This document shows, piece by piece, positions 1-12,464 of a stretch of DNA of 64,000 bases (positions are counted from its first letter, which is position 1; each line of letters begins with the position of its first letter). Origin of the DNA: Plecoglossus altivelis (Eukaryota > Chordata > Actinopteri > Osmeriformes > Plecoglossidae); NCBI GenBank assembly GCA_036571765.1, contig BROE01000028.1, positions 3,347,889 to 3,411,888 on the forward strand. The letters are read 5' to 3'. A program made the position numbers and the translations under genes. The notes beneath the pieces were generated by a model, which was given only the letters and a program-made list of their open reading frames with translations, was not told the origin of the DNA and did no database searches.

Positions 1-177
1 GGCCTTTATCGTCTTGCCGTCCACCTGGATGCTGCGGGTGGCAAACTCCACCCCGATGGTGCTCTTGCTCTCCAGGTTGAACTCGTTCCGGGTGAAACGA
101 GACAGCAGGTTACTCTTGCCCACGCCGGAGTCTCCGATCAGCACCACTGGAGACAGAACACGCGCAGGAGCGTGAGA

Positions 178-214
<37 letters not shown>

Positions 215-1352
215 TGGTTCAGCGACTACCCACACAGGTTTTCAGTGACACAGACAGCAAATGAATCTTCCTCTCCCTTTATCTCCAGACATGTGGCCAA
301 CAACTGTGGCACTATGCACCATGTAGCGTAGTACATGACACTTGCTGATTCCCACTTCTGTATTAGCTCATGAGCGACTTGTGACATCCAACCTTGCATT
401 GGTAGTCTGACTCACTGACCCAGGCCTAGCCCTACTGTGAAATAGGCTCTTCCTGGAATACGAATATAATATCAGTCATTAACCATCATCATCGTGATTG
501 TGTAAGCTGCCAACCCATATCAAGCCTTAAGATAAACACGGTGACTACCAGAGGCAATGGCATCTACATAACAGGGCCAATACACTGAGATACTGCCTGA
601 AGTAGGTGTTCCCAAGGGAGTCTTGCTAACGAGCTATGAGAGAGATGAATAGTCGGGTTAACGTTCACTATCTCTTTCTGTCTTAACGTGACTTTTGAAC
701 AACATTAATAGAAAACGGCAACCATCAAGGTTTAGGGTGAGGTTTGGTAAATAAGTCCTTTTTAAATGGCTATGGTTTAGGGTAATAAAAAAAATGGGCG
801 TCTACTAGGCTATGAACACAAAGGAAGGGTAATCATTTAGTTACTTGTATTTTGCTGTTGAGGAAACTAGACAAAGAGCTACGTTGGTCATGTCTAATAG
901 CTAAAGGTAATAAATTAGTTTTAAATTATCTGGCTAGCTAGTGTGGCTAGCTAAAAAAAAAAGTCGTTCAGTATCTGATGATGGCGAACTTGTATGCTAA
1001 CCATCACTTGTCAGACAGCTGATTTAAATGTCCGAATTTCGCCGAAAACATTACAGACGTTTACAAACGAGAGTTACTGCAAACTATGTAACATTAGTCG
1101 CTTGAAAACGTATGCAAGGAACGAGGTCTTGCATAATTTTCGGCCCGCAGTGAAATGAATATCTTTTTAGCCTGCACAGTCTAGCTAGCTGGCTAGCTAG
1201 GCTGAAGCTAAAGGATATGAATAGTGTGACTTCCTCTCCTTTCAACTTCTCATATTCAGCTCAAAAACATTCAAGGTCTTTATCACTTAATCGCCAAATG
1301 AATTCATCTTACCTTTAAACAGATAGTCGTATTCGTCATCTCGGGTCCCCAT
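1..1352 (-). CDS. rab11b: Rab11 small GTPase, 5' part only (rab11b-like)
   Basis: Two exons are visible: 1313-1352 (start ATG at 1352, 13 codons plus one base) and 1-146, which runs off the window. The frame joins across the intron. The first exon reads MGTRDDEYDYLFK, the Rab11 N-terminus. The second carries the P-loop GDSGVGKS, the switch I region ending STIGVEF, and the following strand to TIKA. Rab11 proteins are prenylated GTPases that direct recycling-endosome and exocytic traffic; the effector helices and the C-terminal cysteines lie outside the window. Rab11a and Rab11b are nearly identical here. The choice of b rests on the chromosome-19-like neighbours, so it is an inference. The intron contains a (CA)n tract at 179-212. 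The region above 1353 is the likely promoter. Confidence 0.9.
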
Positions 1353-2140
1353 TTTAGACAAATTTCTACTTTAGAAAAGTCTTGTGAGCTGCAGTGAGCT
1401 TTCTGTGTCCCGTATCAGGCCGGGTAGAAAAACTGCCTCCCAAGCACGTGAGCTTTGAGCGACACTTGTTTTGACCAATCGAGGAGACGTTTGTTCTCAC
1501 TGACAGATTCGTTGACAAATGTCGACCTAGAAACGTAATTATCTATGTAGCCGACAATAAAACGCTAGACATAAAAATGTATCTTGAGTTCAACAGCGCA
1601 CACACATACTTAAACAAAGGGTTATATGCTGAATTCATAAACTTTTTTTTTGAACCAACGGTTTATTTTAAGTTAAATCACCCCGGTCACAAGACTGAAC
1701 AGATTATTCTTGATGGTTATGACATCCGGAGCAAACCCTTGATACTCCTCTGGAAGTCAACTGCAGGAAAAAGCAAAACTAAAGTCAATTCAGTGGTTTA
1801 AACATTGACAGAATTAATTTCCTGCATGAATACGCTGCCCAAAAAAACAAAAATTGAGAACATGGTCTACTGGCCTAGTTCCCACTTTAGACAATCAAAG
1901 ACACACAATGGTCTGTTAAACAGTAATTGTGTTAAAGAATGTAAATAAACACTGATATACTGAATAAAGACATTCCAGTACGAGGCCCTATTGACTACAA
2001 TCACAATGTTAATGGAGCATGTAATGTTCAAAAAATGCCACACATAATGATTCTTTGTATGACAAGTGTATGCCATACACCTCTTCTGTCTGAATCATGT
2101 CGTACATAATGAAAAATGGGGAGATGAGAGCCAGATCCCA
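1353..2140. other. Intergenic: rab11b promoter side and 3' UTR of the coiled-coil gene
   Basis: No gene is seen here. The part next to 1353 should hold the rab11b 5' UTR and promoter. The reverse strand below 2141 is probably the 3' UTR of the coiled-coil gene, since AATAAA on the minus strand at 1662-1667 is a plausible poly(A) signal. The 74-codon plus-strand frame at 1577-1801 resembles no protein I know. Confidence 0.45.
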
Positions 2141-5100
2141 TCAGATTTGTGTTGCTTTACCTGACTGCAGGTGCTTCAATCTTTTTTGGACTGTCTGCAA
2201 ATGACGAACGCATCCAGAATCTCTGACACCCCACTGGGAGCCAGAATCAAACAGCTTTTCCTCGACAGATTTATGACTGCAAAGACATGAGATGAAACCA
2301 ACATTACACAACACAATATTCAACTAAATAGCCAAGAGCCCACACGCTTATTCTTGGTCTGTTGACTGTCTTAGACAATGAAAGTAGGAGGTTTCACGTC
2401 TGGGTAAGGTTGTTATATGAGTCCCAGAGGGGGTGATTATCATTACCCATAAGTATAAGGAGACAAAGGTCTTGAGGAGCGATTCCTCTGGGGCAGGGAA
2501 GCAGCAAAGTAGGGCGATACTCCGCCCCGATGCTGGTCCCTCTCCTTCCCTCCCTCCTTAAACAGCTGGTGACAATCTAAACTGTCCACCTGCACACACA
2601 GGAACACATCCAGTCATGTTATCTTCCTATCGTATTTGCAGAACATTTGTAACGTAGAAAAAAAAAAATCTTTGAACGCTAAATTAAAGCTCCACACCAT
2701 ATAAATCCATCGTACTAATCGTGTTTTCGTTCTCACCAGTTTCTCTGCTCGCTGCTCCCATTCCTTGCTCTTATCCAGGATCTTCATCCAGTCTTGCCTC
2801 CTCTGATCATCTTTCACGCTCTCCCTCTCCAGGACAGAGTGCAGGCCGGACTTCAGGTTCATCAAATCCACCTTCAAGTTGCTCTGGCGAAGGGTCGTCG
2901 GGCTCTTCTGTTCCTTGGTCTGTTGGCTGGAGGTCCTGCACCTCAGCAGATCCACCTCTAGGAGGCGCTGCAGTTCTGCCAGTTCCTTCTGACGTGACTT
3001 TAGGCTGTCTTGAGCAAACTCTCTCCCCTCAGTTTGTTCCTTTAGCTTCTGCCTGCACGAGCGGAGACAGAAGAAGTCAGTAAGTCTGTCTGTTTATTGA
3101 ACACATGCTGCACCTGCGTATGTTTCTGTTCGTTGTTGCACTTATGCATGTTTACCTGAGGTCCTTGATAGTGTCCTGCAGTTCTCTCTCGTACTTGAAA
3201 GATCTTTCAATCTCTTTGCCTGTCTTGGTCTCTTCCTGTAGTAACTTACTACTCAAGACCGACACTACCAATGACAACGTCAGCATTAGCAAGAGAAGCA
3301 TCTAACGAAACAAACAGATTCAGTCTTCAACTTCAACATTGTGATGGTCTGATGAGATTTAAACATTCCATGGACATAATACGATTCCTTACCATTACCA
3401 CGGAGCTCTTGCTCAATGGCGTCCCTTTTCTGGATGGTCCTGTTTAGCATCTGTTGAAGCTGTCCCACCTCCCTCTGGTGCATCGCGTTAGCCCTGTCCA
3501 AGGAGCCCTGGAGAATGTCCACCTTCTCCCTGGAGCTCTTCACAGACTCCTCCATCTCCTGCACTGCTGTACTGTGACGCCTCTCTGCAGCTGCGAGAGC
3601 CTGCAGCAGGCTCTGGATTCTGTCCTCTTGCTGGCCTTTGCACTTCTCCAGGGACTGCTTGTCGGCCATGGCCTCGCTCAGCTGCTGATCTCTGACAGCC
3701 AGGGACTCCTGCAAGGCCTGGGCCTTTTCCGCCGAGGCCCAGAGGGACTCATTGAGGAGCTTAGATTTCTCCTCGGCGGTTCTGAGGGAGCTTTGCAGGA
3801 ACCTGCCTCTCCCCTCAGAGGAACTGAGGTTCTGCTCCACAGATTCGAGTTTCTCCTCCAACGCCCAGTGGTTGTTTTGAAGGGATACTAACTTCTCCTC
3901 TGATGTCTTCAGGCTCTGCTGGAGAGACGAGGCCTCTTGCTCGGACGAACTCAGGGCCTGCTGCAAGGACTTCACCTTCTCCTCAGATGCCCACTGGTTG
4001 TGCCGGAACTCGTTCTCTAAATCGCTGACGTTCTGCCTGAGAGACTTGACGTTCTCATCGGAGAAAATCAGTTTCTCCTGCAGGACCTGATTGTTCTCTT
4101 TGGTGACCATAAGATCGATCTGCAAGTTCTGGACTTTTTTCTGAGACTCTTCAAGATCCTGCTGCGAGGACTGGATCCTGACGTTAGCGGCCCGGAGAGA
4201 TTTCATCAGGCTCTGGGACTTGTCGTTGGACTCCATCAGACTGTGCTGCATGGAGGCAACCTCCACCTCGTAGTCCTTCAGTCTTTGCTCCAGGGAGTGA
4301 AGCTTCTCCTGGGACTGACCCAGGCTTCTCTGTAGCACCATCTGGGAGCTCTTGTTCTTCTGCTCCGTGGAGCGCAGGGAGAGGTGGAGACCCTTCACCA
4401 CGGCTTCGTGTCGACACTGGGTGTCTTTCAGCTCCATTTTCAGGGCCTCAATCTCAGAGAGCCAGCACACGCGATCTGACGAGATCAAGTAGTCTTGGAG
4501 TTCCTCCTTTAGTAACATGTAAGACAGTCAGCATATCGGGAATTGAATTGAGAAATTGAACACAAACGAATTGGAATTTGGAACTATAATGAAGAACAAC
4601 AGTGCAGTTTCATCAAACGTCACTTACCGTGTTCTTGCTAAAGCCTAACTTTAAAAGAAGTTCTTGAAGAGAGGGGCAGTGCAGAAGGACATTTTTGTCC
4701 TGCTGGATTTTCCTCAGATCACCTACATCCTTGCAGTTGACCACCATTTTATTTGCCTCGGCGTGTATCTGCTCTAACATTGGCTGGGGATATGAGGAGA
4801 AAAAATCTATTATAACTTAACAGTGGAACAATTTTGAGACAAAAACCATTTGTATTTAGAGTAATCATACCTTTACTTTAGACTGAAGGTAGGCTTCCAG
4901 CCCGTTTGTCCCTGATAGTAAGCATTGGGTAACATCTATCTCAGAATTAAGTTGTTTGAATAGTATGGACTCTGAAACTAGAAGATGAAGCCACGTAAGT
5001 CATGTGAAACGAATAAATTGCGTTAGCAATTACCCCATGTCTCAAGGGCGTCACTCACCACTCTTTAAACTGCCCTCATCAGTAACTGCAGATGCAGGAG

Positions 5101-5293
5101 TTGAACATCTACTGTTGTCTTCGTTCAACTCGTCAGGACACTGTGTCATAAAAACATATCGAAACGTAACCAGTAATGGTAAGTAATAGCTAAACGATTA
5201 AGTAATATTTCGAAAAATAACGAGAAGCTTTTTCCAAACCTTGCAATCAAACTCTTCCCATTTTGGGACGGTGAAATCTCCGTTGTCCATCAT
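2141..5293 (-). CDS. Uncharacterised coiled-coil protein, nine exons
   Basis: Exons in coding order: 5240-5293, 5059-5140, 4871-4977, 4628-4783, 3399-4506 (donor could be 3393), 3156-3231, 2737-3052, 2447-2589, 2141-2276. Phases agree at every junction; the 3231 acceptor was chosen to keep phase. The product is about 726 residues. The N-terminus begins MMDNGDFTVPKWEEF and is acidic, followed by a short helical region ending LLLKLGFSKNT. About 500 residues of heptad-rich sequence follow, with repeated blocks of the type SLQQ-L-SSEE(K)-SLQ. The tail is basic and Ser/Arg-rich. No enzyme motif, signal peptide or membrane segment is seen. The architecture would suit a centrosomal, kinetochore or ciliary scaffold, but that is only inference. 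A donor-like CAG/GTAAAG at about 2163 could give a different C-terminus. The 3' UTR probably ends near 1640. Confidence 0.75.
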
Positions 5294-5653
5294 GTCTGAT
5301 CGAAGAGGGCCCCAAATAACGGCACTATTGGTGTAATTCACCAACACGTCTCGTGTATTGTAACCTACAGTCCATTAGTAAATTTGTAACAAATGTAGCT
5401 ACAATTTACAATGCTGGCTGTGCCTACACACGGAACCCGGCCACTAAAAAAAACGTCGACTAACTAGAAAAGCTAGCTAGGACTGGCTCTGATGACTTTC
5501 AAAAGTCAATAACATTTTTTAATTAACCAAGGCAACCAGATGCCAACCATTCGAAAGTGTTTCTCGGCGACGGTGTTGACATTGACATTTGAAAAAGATG
5601 CAACATTTCTTTGACATGTAACTGTTTTATTTTGTATTCGTTCGGATCGAGTC

Positions 5654-5695
<42 letters not shown>

Positions 5696-6225
5696 GTCAT
5701 CTATTTATCTTCATAAATAGATATACACAGATATACATAAATACATGTTTCTGATATGCATATTCATAGGAAATCATGCTATGTCTTTGTAAAGGACTCC
5801 CCGGTTGAGGGTACACGGCGATTTGAAAACACATTAGGCTTACACAAACACAAACTGTCGGAAGAACTCCTATTTGCATGTACTGTTGAATTGACAACTC
5901 GAGTATGATACAAAGAAACAGCGCGATTTTTACACCATAAAAATGGCTGCCTTTCAATAAACGCGTCAAAGAATATGTAGCCTACAGTAAATTAGGTAGA
6001 TCGTAATCATTTCTTGCCAGCAGCAAAAAATAAAACCAAATAAAAATAATATTCTCCAATTCAAATGGAAAATATCTTCTTTATATATCTTTATATATGT
6101 ATTTATAATTCTATGTACATATTCTCTGGAGCGAAAACTATTGAAAGAAAAATAAATACAACGGCACACACTGATATATCAAATGTCTCCATAAGGCAAT
6201 CAAAAAGAACCGGAAAAACTCCATC
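5294..6225. other. Intergenic, with a (CA)n tract
   Basis: This is the upstream flank of the minus-strand coiled-coil gene, followed by AT-rich sequence with a (CA)n microsatellite at 5656-5694. No coding exon could be supported on either strand. Confidence 0.4.
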
Positions 6226-6642
6226 CATCCATCCATCCATTATCTACTGCTAATTCCTGGGAAGGATTGCAGTGCCGCTTGTTCCCATTTAGGGGTCACG
6301 GGTGACTGGAGCCTAACCCAGTAGCTTTCGGGCCATAGGCAGGGTACACCCTGGACTGGGGCCAGCAAGTCTCAGGGCTAACACAGAGACACAGACAACC
6401 ATTCACTCACACATCCACTCTCTAGGGGCAATTTCTCAATATACCAATTAACCTATCACATGCATGTCTTTGGACGGTGGGAGGAAGCCGGAGTGCCAGG
6501 AGAGAACCCAAGGTAACATGGGGAGGACATGCAGACTCCACCCAGAGAGATCATGTGATGTTGGATTCAGCCCAAGAATCGAACCCAAGATCTCTTTCCT
6601 GGGAGGCAAGGGCTCTAACCGCACCGCCACCATGCACCCCCC
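6226..6642 (-). mobile_element. tRNA-derived SINE with (GGAT)n tail, copy 1
   Basis: Read on the minus strand, the element starts near a tRNA-like head with an A-box-like stretch (GCGGTTAGAGC) and a good B box (GGTTCGATTC). A body of about 330 bases follows, containing CCAAAGACATGCATG, and it ends in a (GGAT)n tail (CATC repeats at about 6222-6241 on the plus strand). This structure is typical of abundant fish SINEs. A second copy in the same orientation lies at 47276-47693 and matches it nearly base for base. The family name is not certain. Confidence 0.75.
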
Positions 6643-7895
6643 CGGAAAAACTCAATGGTACAAAATATTGCTGCTATGGTGTCTCGATGTCAAACAACAG
6701 CAACGGGTTACGACTGACCAGTGACCACTGCACATCTTGATCGAATGATCAGTATTTTACACTGAGGTCTCCCTCAAACATACACGATGATAATACACAC
6801 ACACTCACTCACACACAAATTAACTAAAAGTGTGAAAGAGAACTTGATTAGTTAACAGTTAACTTATCTATGTACGGACCACAGACTAATTCAATGTTGA
6901 TTGTGATTTTGTTCAACCTGATGAAAATATCTTCAAAGCAGCTTAAAGTTTCTTTCAGATGCTCACATTGTTTTCACAGTGTGAATTAAAAGGAAATCCC
7001 CAAACATCAATGAACTGGCCATATTCCATTTTTTTGGGATTAACGCTAAAATGTATAAAATAATTATGAAAACTATTTACCGAGAAGTTAATTTTTTCTC
7101 TCTCACAATTTTTTTTACTTAAACGGGACCAAAGCTGATGATAGTGGCCCATACTGTAAGCTATTGATTAACAGTTAGTGTGACTTTATAATGAATCTAG
7201 TTTTGATCTCTGGAACCTGCAGTACATAAATAGTGTATTCAGTTAAAAGTTTCAAAGATGGCATTGCGCGTGATATGATCCAACACAGGATGTAAAACTA
7301 AATGAGATTCTGCAGTGAGCATGATACCCTTCACCGTCACCTAGGGTGTCATGACAACGCAGCGAAGGAACTAAACTTGATATTTCATTCAACACAGCGA
7401 ACTGTAAAGCACACCATGCACCAGAAACATGTTCACAGTAAAAAAAAAAAAAGCTTTGATAAGTGCCAAAAAAATGTAAAAAAACAAACAAATACCTACA
7501 TTAAACAACACACAAAAGGAAAGCACGTGATATAAATTAACACAAAGTGAAGTACATACAATACGTGTTGTGATCCATTTACTGCATCTACCAATGGGAA
7601 CTTAATAGTGGGAACTCAAAACATACACCCCTTGTTCCCATGGGTATTTAATCAAGGCCTCGCACATGAGGTCAACCACTTGGCAATCTGCAGTTCTTCT
7701 AACAAGGTTTTTTTTGTGTTTTTTTTTGGTTGGATTGAATGTGCGAGAACCACATCCATGCTAGGCCTCAGACTTCCAGTGTTCAGAGTCTGTTTAGGTG
7801 ATTTCAATCGTCACGACTGAGGTTTAGTCTTCATGATGAGGTTGAGGAAGGATTCTTCTGATAAGGTCCATTTAGGGAATTGTCCTTCTCTCTAT
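6643..7895 (-). other. Probable 3' UTR and downstream flank of pip5k1c
   Basis: This non-coding sequence lies just below the pip5k1c stop codon at 7896. There is no clear AATAAA on the minus strand; ATTAAA at about 7646-7651 is a weak candidate. No independent gene is seen. Confidence 0.4.
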
Positions 7896-10800
7896 TTACT
7901 GTGGAGAGAGAGAGAGGGAGAGAAAGGGAGGGGTGAGTGGGGTGGGGGGTGGGGTAGAGGGGTGAGGGAGAGGGGGAGAAAGAAAGGGGGAAAAGATAGA
8001 ATGAGAGGCAGGAGTAAAGAGATGAAGACAAGGGAGACATTGTGAAAGTGAGGAAAGGAAGAGGAGACATGATCATAAATCTGACTGTATCTTAGTGTTA
8101 AGACAAAGCTTCTGCGTCTGCTAGGAGGCGGTTTACTAGCAGCTACCCTCCTGCTAGCTACCCTCCTGCTAGCTTGCTTTCTGCAAGCTACCCTCCTGCA
8201 AGCTAGCCTCCTGCAAGCTAGCCTCCTGCTAGCTAGCCTCCCGCAAGCTAGCCTCCCGCAAGCTAGCCTCCCGCTAGCTAGCCTCCCGCTAGCTAGCTTT
8301 CTGCTAGCTAGCTTTCTGCTAGCTAGCCTCCTGAAAGCTAGCCTCCTGCTAGCTAGCCTACTGCACTCACAAACCCAAAGGATCCCTGCTCCCCACATCC
8401 AAACCAACTATCATCGACACGATCATAAACCATCTGAGCCAAAACAGACCCTGATGGCATCACTCCCCGCCTACACAAGATCTTAGAAACGGCCAGAAGC
8501 ATATTTGTCATGGATCAATGTCCATCCCCTGTCCCTCCCTCACTCTTTGTCTGAGTGGTAAGGCATTGCAATGCTATTTATGGGTTTGATATATCAGGAC
8601 ATGTATTTGATGGGTTAGGTAACACCTCAAGCACATGGAGCGTTTGGGGGTGGGGGTTTGTGAGACAGACGGGTGTAGCTGAAGCCCCGTGTGGGGCGGG
8701 GGTGGGGGCAGGGAGAGGGAGGCCTTCTGGCGGCAGACATGTGTGGCGTGGAGGAGGCCGGGGTGGGCACCACATGGTTGTACAGGCTGTCAGTGGGCAA
8801 GGCAGCCCACACACACATACCCTGTAGCTTAGCCTCCTGGTATTAGATCAAAGTCTTAGCCTACTGGACAGTAAGACTGGACAAGAGCTCATCCAAGGGC
8901 TGTGCTAGAGGTTTGGACATACTTCAAGCGTGGTTTATGACACTGCTTCAAGAGGAGTCGCGCTGACTGGAAAAGAAAAAAAAGGTCCGCCATCGCCCCT
9001 CCTACTCTGGGGTGTTTAGTCCAGGCACGCAAGCGCCAGTCTGGGAAGGGACGGAGTTCTCGCTTGGTGCATTCTGGTTCTTCTCACTTACTGTCTGGCT
9101 CTCCTCGTCTCCATCTGGGAGGCCCTTAGCCTCTGAGTAGTGTAGAGGAGAGTACACCCAGGTCCTGTCCTCTGGAGGCTGCAGTACATAACCACCCCAG
9201 CAGAAGGCGCCAGAGAGACATGGACAGCCAGCGGAGGGAGAGAGAGCAGCAGGGCCAGGTGGGGAAGAGAGAGAGGGAGAGAGAGAGAGAGAGACAGACA
9301 AACGGAAAGAATAAAAATAGGGGACAAAATAGGACAGGGGAGGAAAAGAAAGTTAGAGGTGAATAGAAGATACACAGGACAGACAGGTGTGTAGACTACA
9401 GACATCATTCTTCTGCAAGAACAAGGAAGAGGAAAGAAACAGTGAGATCCTATCGCTACGAAGAGCAGGATGCTAGCTTTCTAGAAACAGGACATAAAGT
9501 GCTGACTATGTCCATGCTACAACAGCTGTGTCGCTGCGAGTGTGTACCAGTTCTACTATTCTATATTTCTACAGAACACAGCGGTGGGAGTGTTAGTGTG
9601 TGAGAGGTTAGGTGAGGAGGAGGAGGACAGGAGGAAGGATTGATCTATGCAGCAGCCAGGAAGCGGAGTGCAGGGTGAGTGGAGACATGAGCCGGGCACA
9701 GGAAGGGGATGCCAAGACCCCCCATCGAGGGAGCACATCATCGGGCCAACGTCAGATGCCTTTCTTCCGTGATGAAGGTCCGAGCTCTTGGCGGCGGTGG
9801 TGGTGGTGGAGGAAGGGGGCTGCGTCTCATCACTGCGTCATCCTTTACTCAAGCGCCGTGTAATGACAGGTTGCCACGGTTAACGTGAACGCCTGTCGAG
9901 GCGCCACCGTCTCTTTAAGAGAGAGCAGCTGCCGCCGCGGGGCGCCGACGATGGTGGAGGAGGTGGAGGGTTGACGTCACGCAGTCTCTTTCTCGCACGC
10001 TCTCTCTCTCTCTCTCTATCGCTCTTTCTCTCTCTCCCTATCTCTCTCTCCCTCTCCCTCTCTCCCTCCCTCCCTCTTTCTCTCTCTCCCTCCCTCTCCC
10101 TCTCTCTATCCCTCTCTCCCTCTCCCTCTCTCTCAGCTGACACAGACAGTGTCACACAGACTTCTGGCATGGCTGTTCGGATACACGCGTGCCCACACTT
10201 CCTCGCACGCCGCGAGAGTCCACACACACGAGACAGAAGGAATCCTGGGAAGACGAACCACACGTTCCTGCCCTCCCTCTTCCCCCTCACCTCAGACCAT
10301 CTGCATCCCTCCCTCCCTCCCTCAGAGAAAGAAGTAGTACTAATGAATTAACACTGAGATGGAAATGACAGCTGAATAAAAGCCAAAACGGGATCGAAAT
10401 TTCGGAGAAATCTCATTTCTTGACAACTTGAGTTTCTTGTGAACTATGGCCGTACACCTCACAGCTAATAACTAGAGGAAAAGGAGATGACATCTACAGC
10501 CTACCAAGCACAGACCCACACAGGGCAGGCTGAAGCCTGGGCCAGGGTCCAGCAAGGGCTCTGGTCTCTAGACAGCCAGGGGGCTAGGTGAGGTTCACTA
10601 GCTCCCCAGCAGGGCTGCTCTCCGGCTGGGCTGACTTACGGCGACGCTGGCCTGGGACTCCTTCCTGCGGCGGATCGGAGAGACCACCCAGATCCTCCCG
10701 TTTGAAAACTGACAGACGAGCAAGGATGAGATGGGGATGGGAGTGGGGGGGGGGGGGGGGGAGAGAAAGAAGGAGAGATGTGACAAGAACAGAGATGTAG

Positions 10801-12423
10801 ATGGAACCGGGAGGAGTTATGAAGGTGAAATGAAGATGGTGTTTTTGGAGGTGTGAAGCTGAGCGCTTGAAGAAATGGTTCTGACACAATGCAGAGAGAG
10901 AGAGACACACAGAGAGAGAGAGACAGAGACAGAGAAAGATGGAGAGACAGAGAAAGAGAGGCAGAGACAGCAAGAGACAGATTGATAGAGAAAGAAGAAA
11001 GAGGTAGAGAGAAACTGCGAGAGAGAGAGAGACAGAGAGAGCGAAAGATGGAGAGACAGAGAGAGAGAGACAGAGAAAGAGAGAGAAATAGAGAGAGAGA
11101 GGCAGAGAGAGCGAGACACAGAGAGAGAGCAATAGAGAGAGTGAGAGAGACAAAGAAACAGAGAATGAAAGAAACAGCGAAAGAGAGAGAGAGAAACAAT
11201 GACGGAAAGAGAGCGATCCGTGACAACAAGAGGTAGGCAAGCAGGAGGGGAGAGAATAAGGAGACAGAGACTGGAGGGGAGAGAATAAGGAGACAGAGAC
11301 TGGAGGGGAGAGAATAAGGAGACAGAGACTGGAGGGGAGAGAATAAGGAGACTGGAGGGGAGAGAATAAGGAGACAGAGACTGGAGGGGTAGAGGACTTG
11401 TAAGGATGGCTGATTAATCATTCAGTCTGTATCTAGTGGCGCTTGCAGGCAGCTCTTCTTAGCCATCACGCAGCGGGCCTGACTTTAACAGTCACTCCAG
11501 AAACGCTCTCTCCTCCGCTCTCTCCTCTGCTCTCTCCTCCTCTCTCTCCTCCGCTCTCTCCTGGCTGAGCTCACTGTGAGGATTCCACTCTTCTCTCCTC
11601 TACCCGTCCCTGCCTTCCCCTGCAGTCTGCAGACACGCAGCCTCTCTGCCTTCCCCTGCAGTGATTTCGGCTGCAGACACGCAGCCTCCCTGCCGTCCCT
11701 GGACAATCATGTTGTCTTCACACACACTTAGACACACTTAGCTTTCAATCAATCATCAATTCTGACTTCTGCAACTTTCCCTCCTCTCTCTCTTTTTCTC
11801 TGCTTTCCCCGTCTGTCAGTGTCCCTGGAGCGAGGCGGGGGGGAGGAGAACCAGACAGCCAGGAGAGGAGAGGTCAGGATGGTCGTCTGGTAGGCGAGAG
11901 CTCACTGGCCGACCTGGTCTGACCTGCGAGGCTGGCTCTGCTTCTCTGTGAGGTGCCTGGTTCAGTCTGGACAGTCCCAGCGTACCGCCTGGCCCTGCCT
12001 CTCTGTGAGGTGCCTGGTTCAGTCTGGACAGTCCCAGCGTACCGCCTGACCCTGCCTCTCTGTGAGGTGTCTGGTTCAGTCTGGACAGTCCCAGCTTACC
12101 ACCTGGCCCTGCCTCTCTGTGGGGTGTCTGGTTCAGTCTGGACAGTCCCACCTTACCGCCTGGCCCTGCCTCTCTGTGAGGTGCCTGGTTCAGTCTGGAC
12201 AGTCCCAGCTTACCACCTGGCTCTGCCAACACCACCACAGCCTGAAACTCTCACAGTCATTCTCTCGCTCATTTACTTATTCCCTCCTAAGGAACTTAGA
12301 CTTTTTAGTGCCAAGCACACACCGGCAGACATGTTTGATAATAGATAAGGTCAGCAGGACAAGGTGTCTGTCACTTTGAATCTAACTGGTTAAGGAGCTG
12401 GAAGGACCTGCATGCAAAATAGA

Positions 12424-12464
<41 letters not shown>

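Noticed and set aside
1577..1801. 74-codon plus-strand frame
   Set aside because: No homology, in AT-rich DNA that probably belongs to the 3' UTR of the opposite-strand gene.
3454..3891. 145-codon plus-strand frame
   Set aside because: It is the antisense shadow of the large coiled-coil exon, whose minus frame has coherent phases and heptads.
6226..6642. tRNA gene suggested by the B box
   Set aside because: No cloverleaf or anticodon stem is evident, and the same sequence recurs at 47276 with a SINE body and tail.
11953..12379. Periodic 19-residue open frames on both strands
   Set aside because: The 57-base unit length is a multiple of three, so frames stay open without selection. There is no match to pip5k1c tails.
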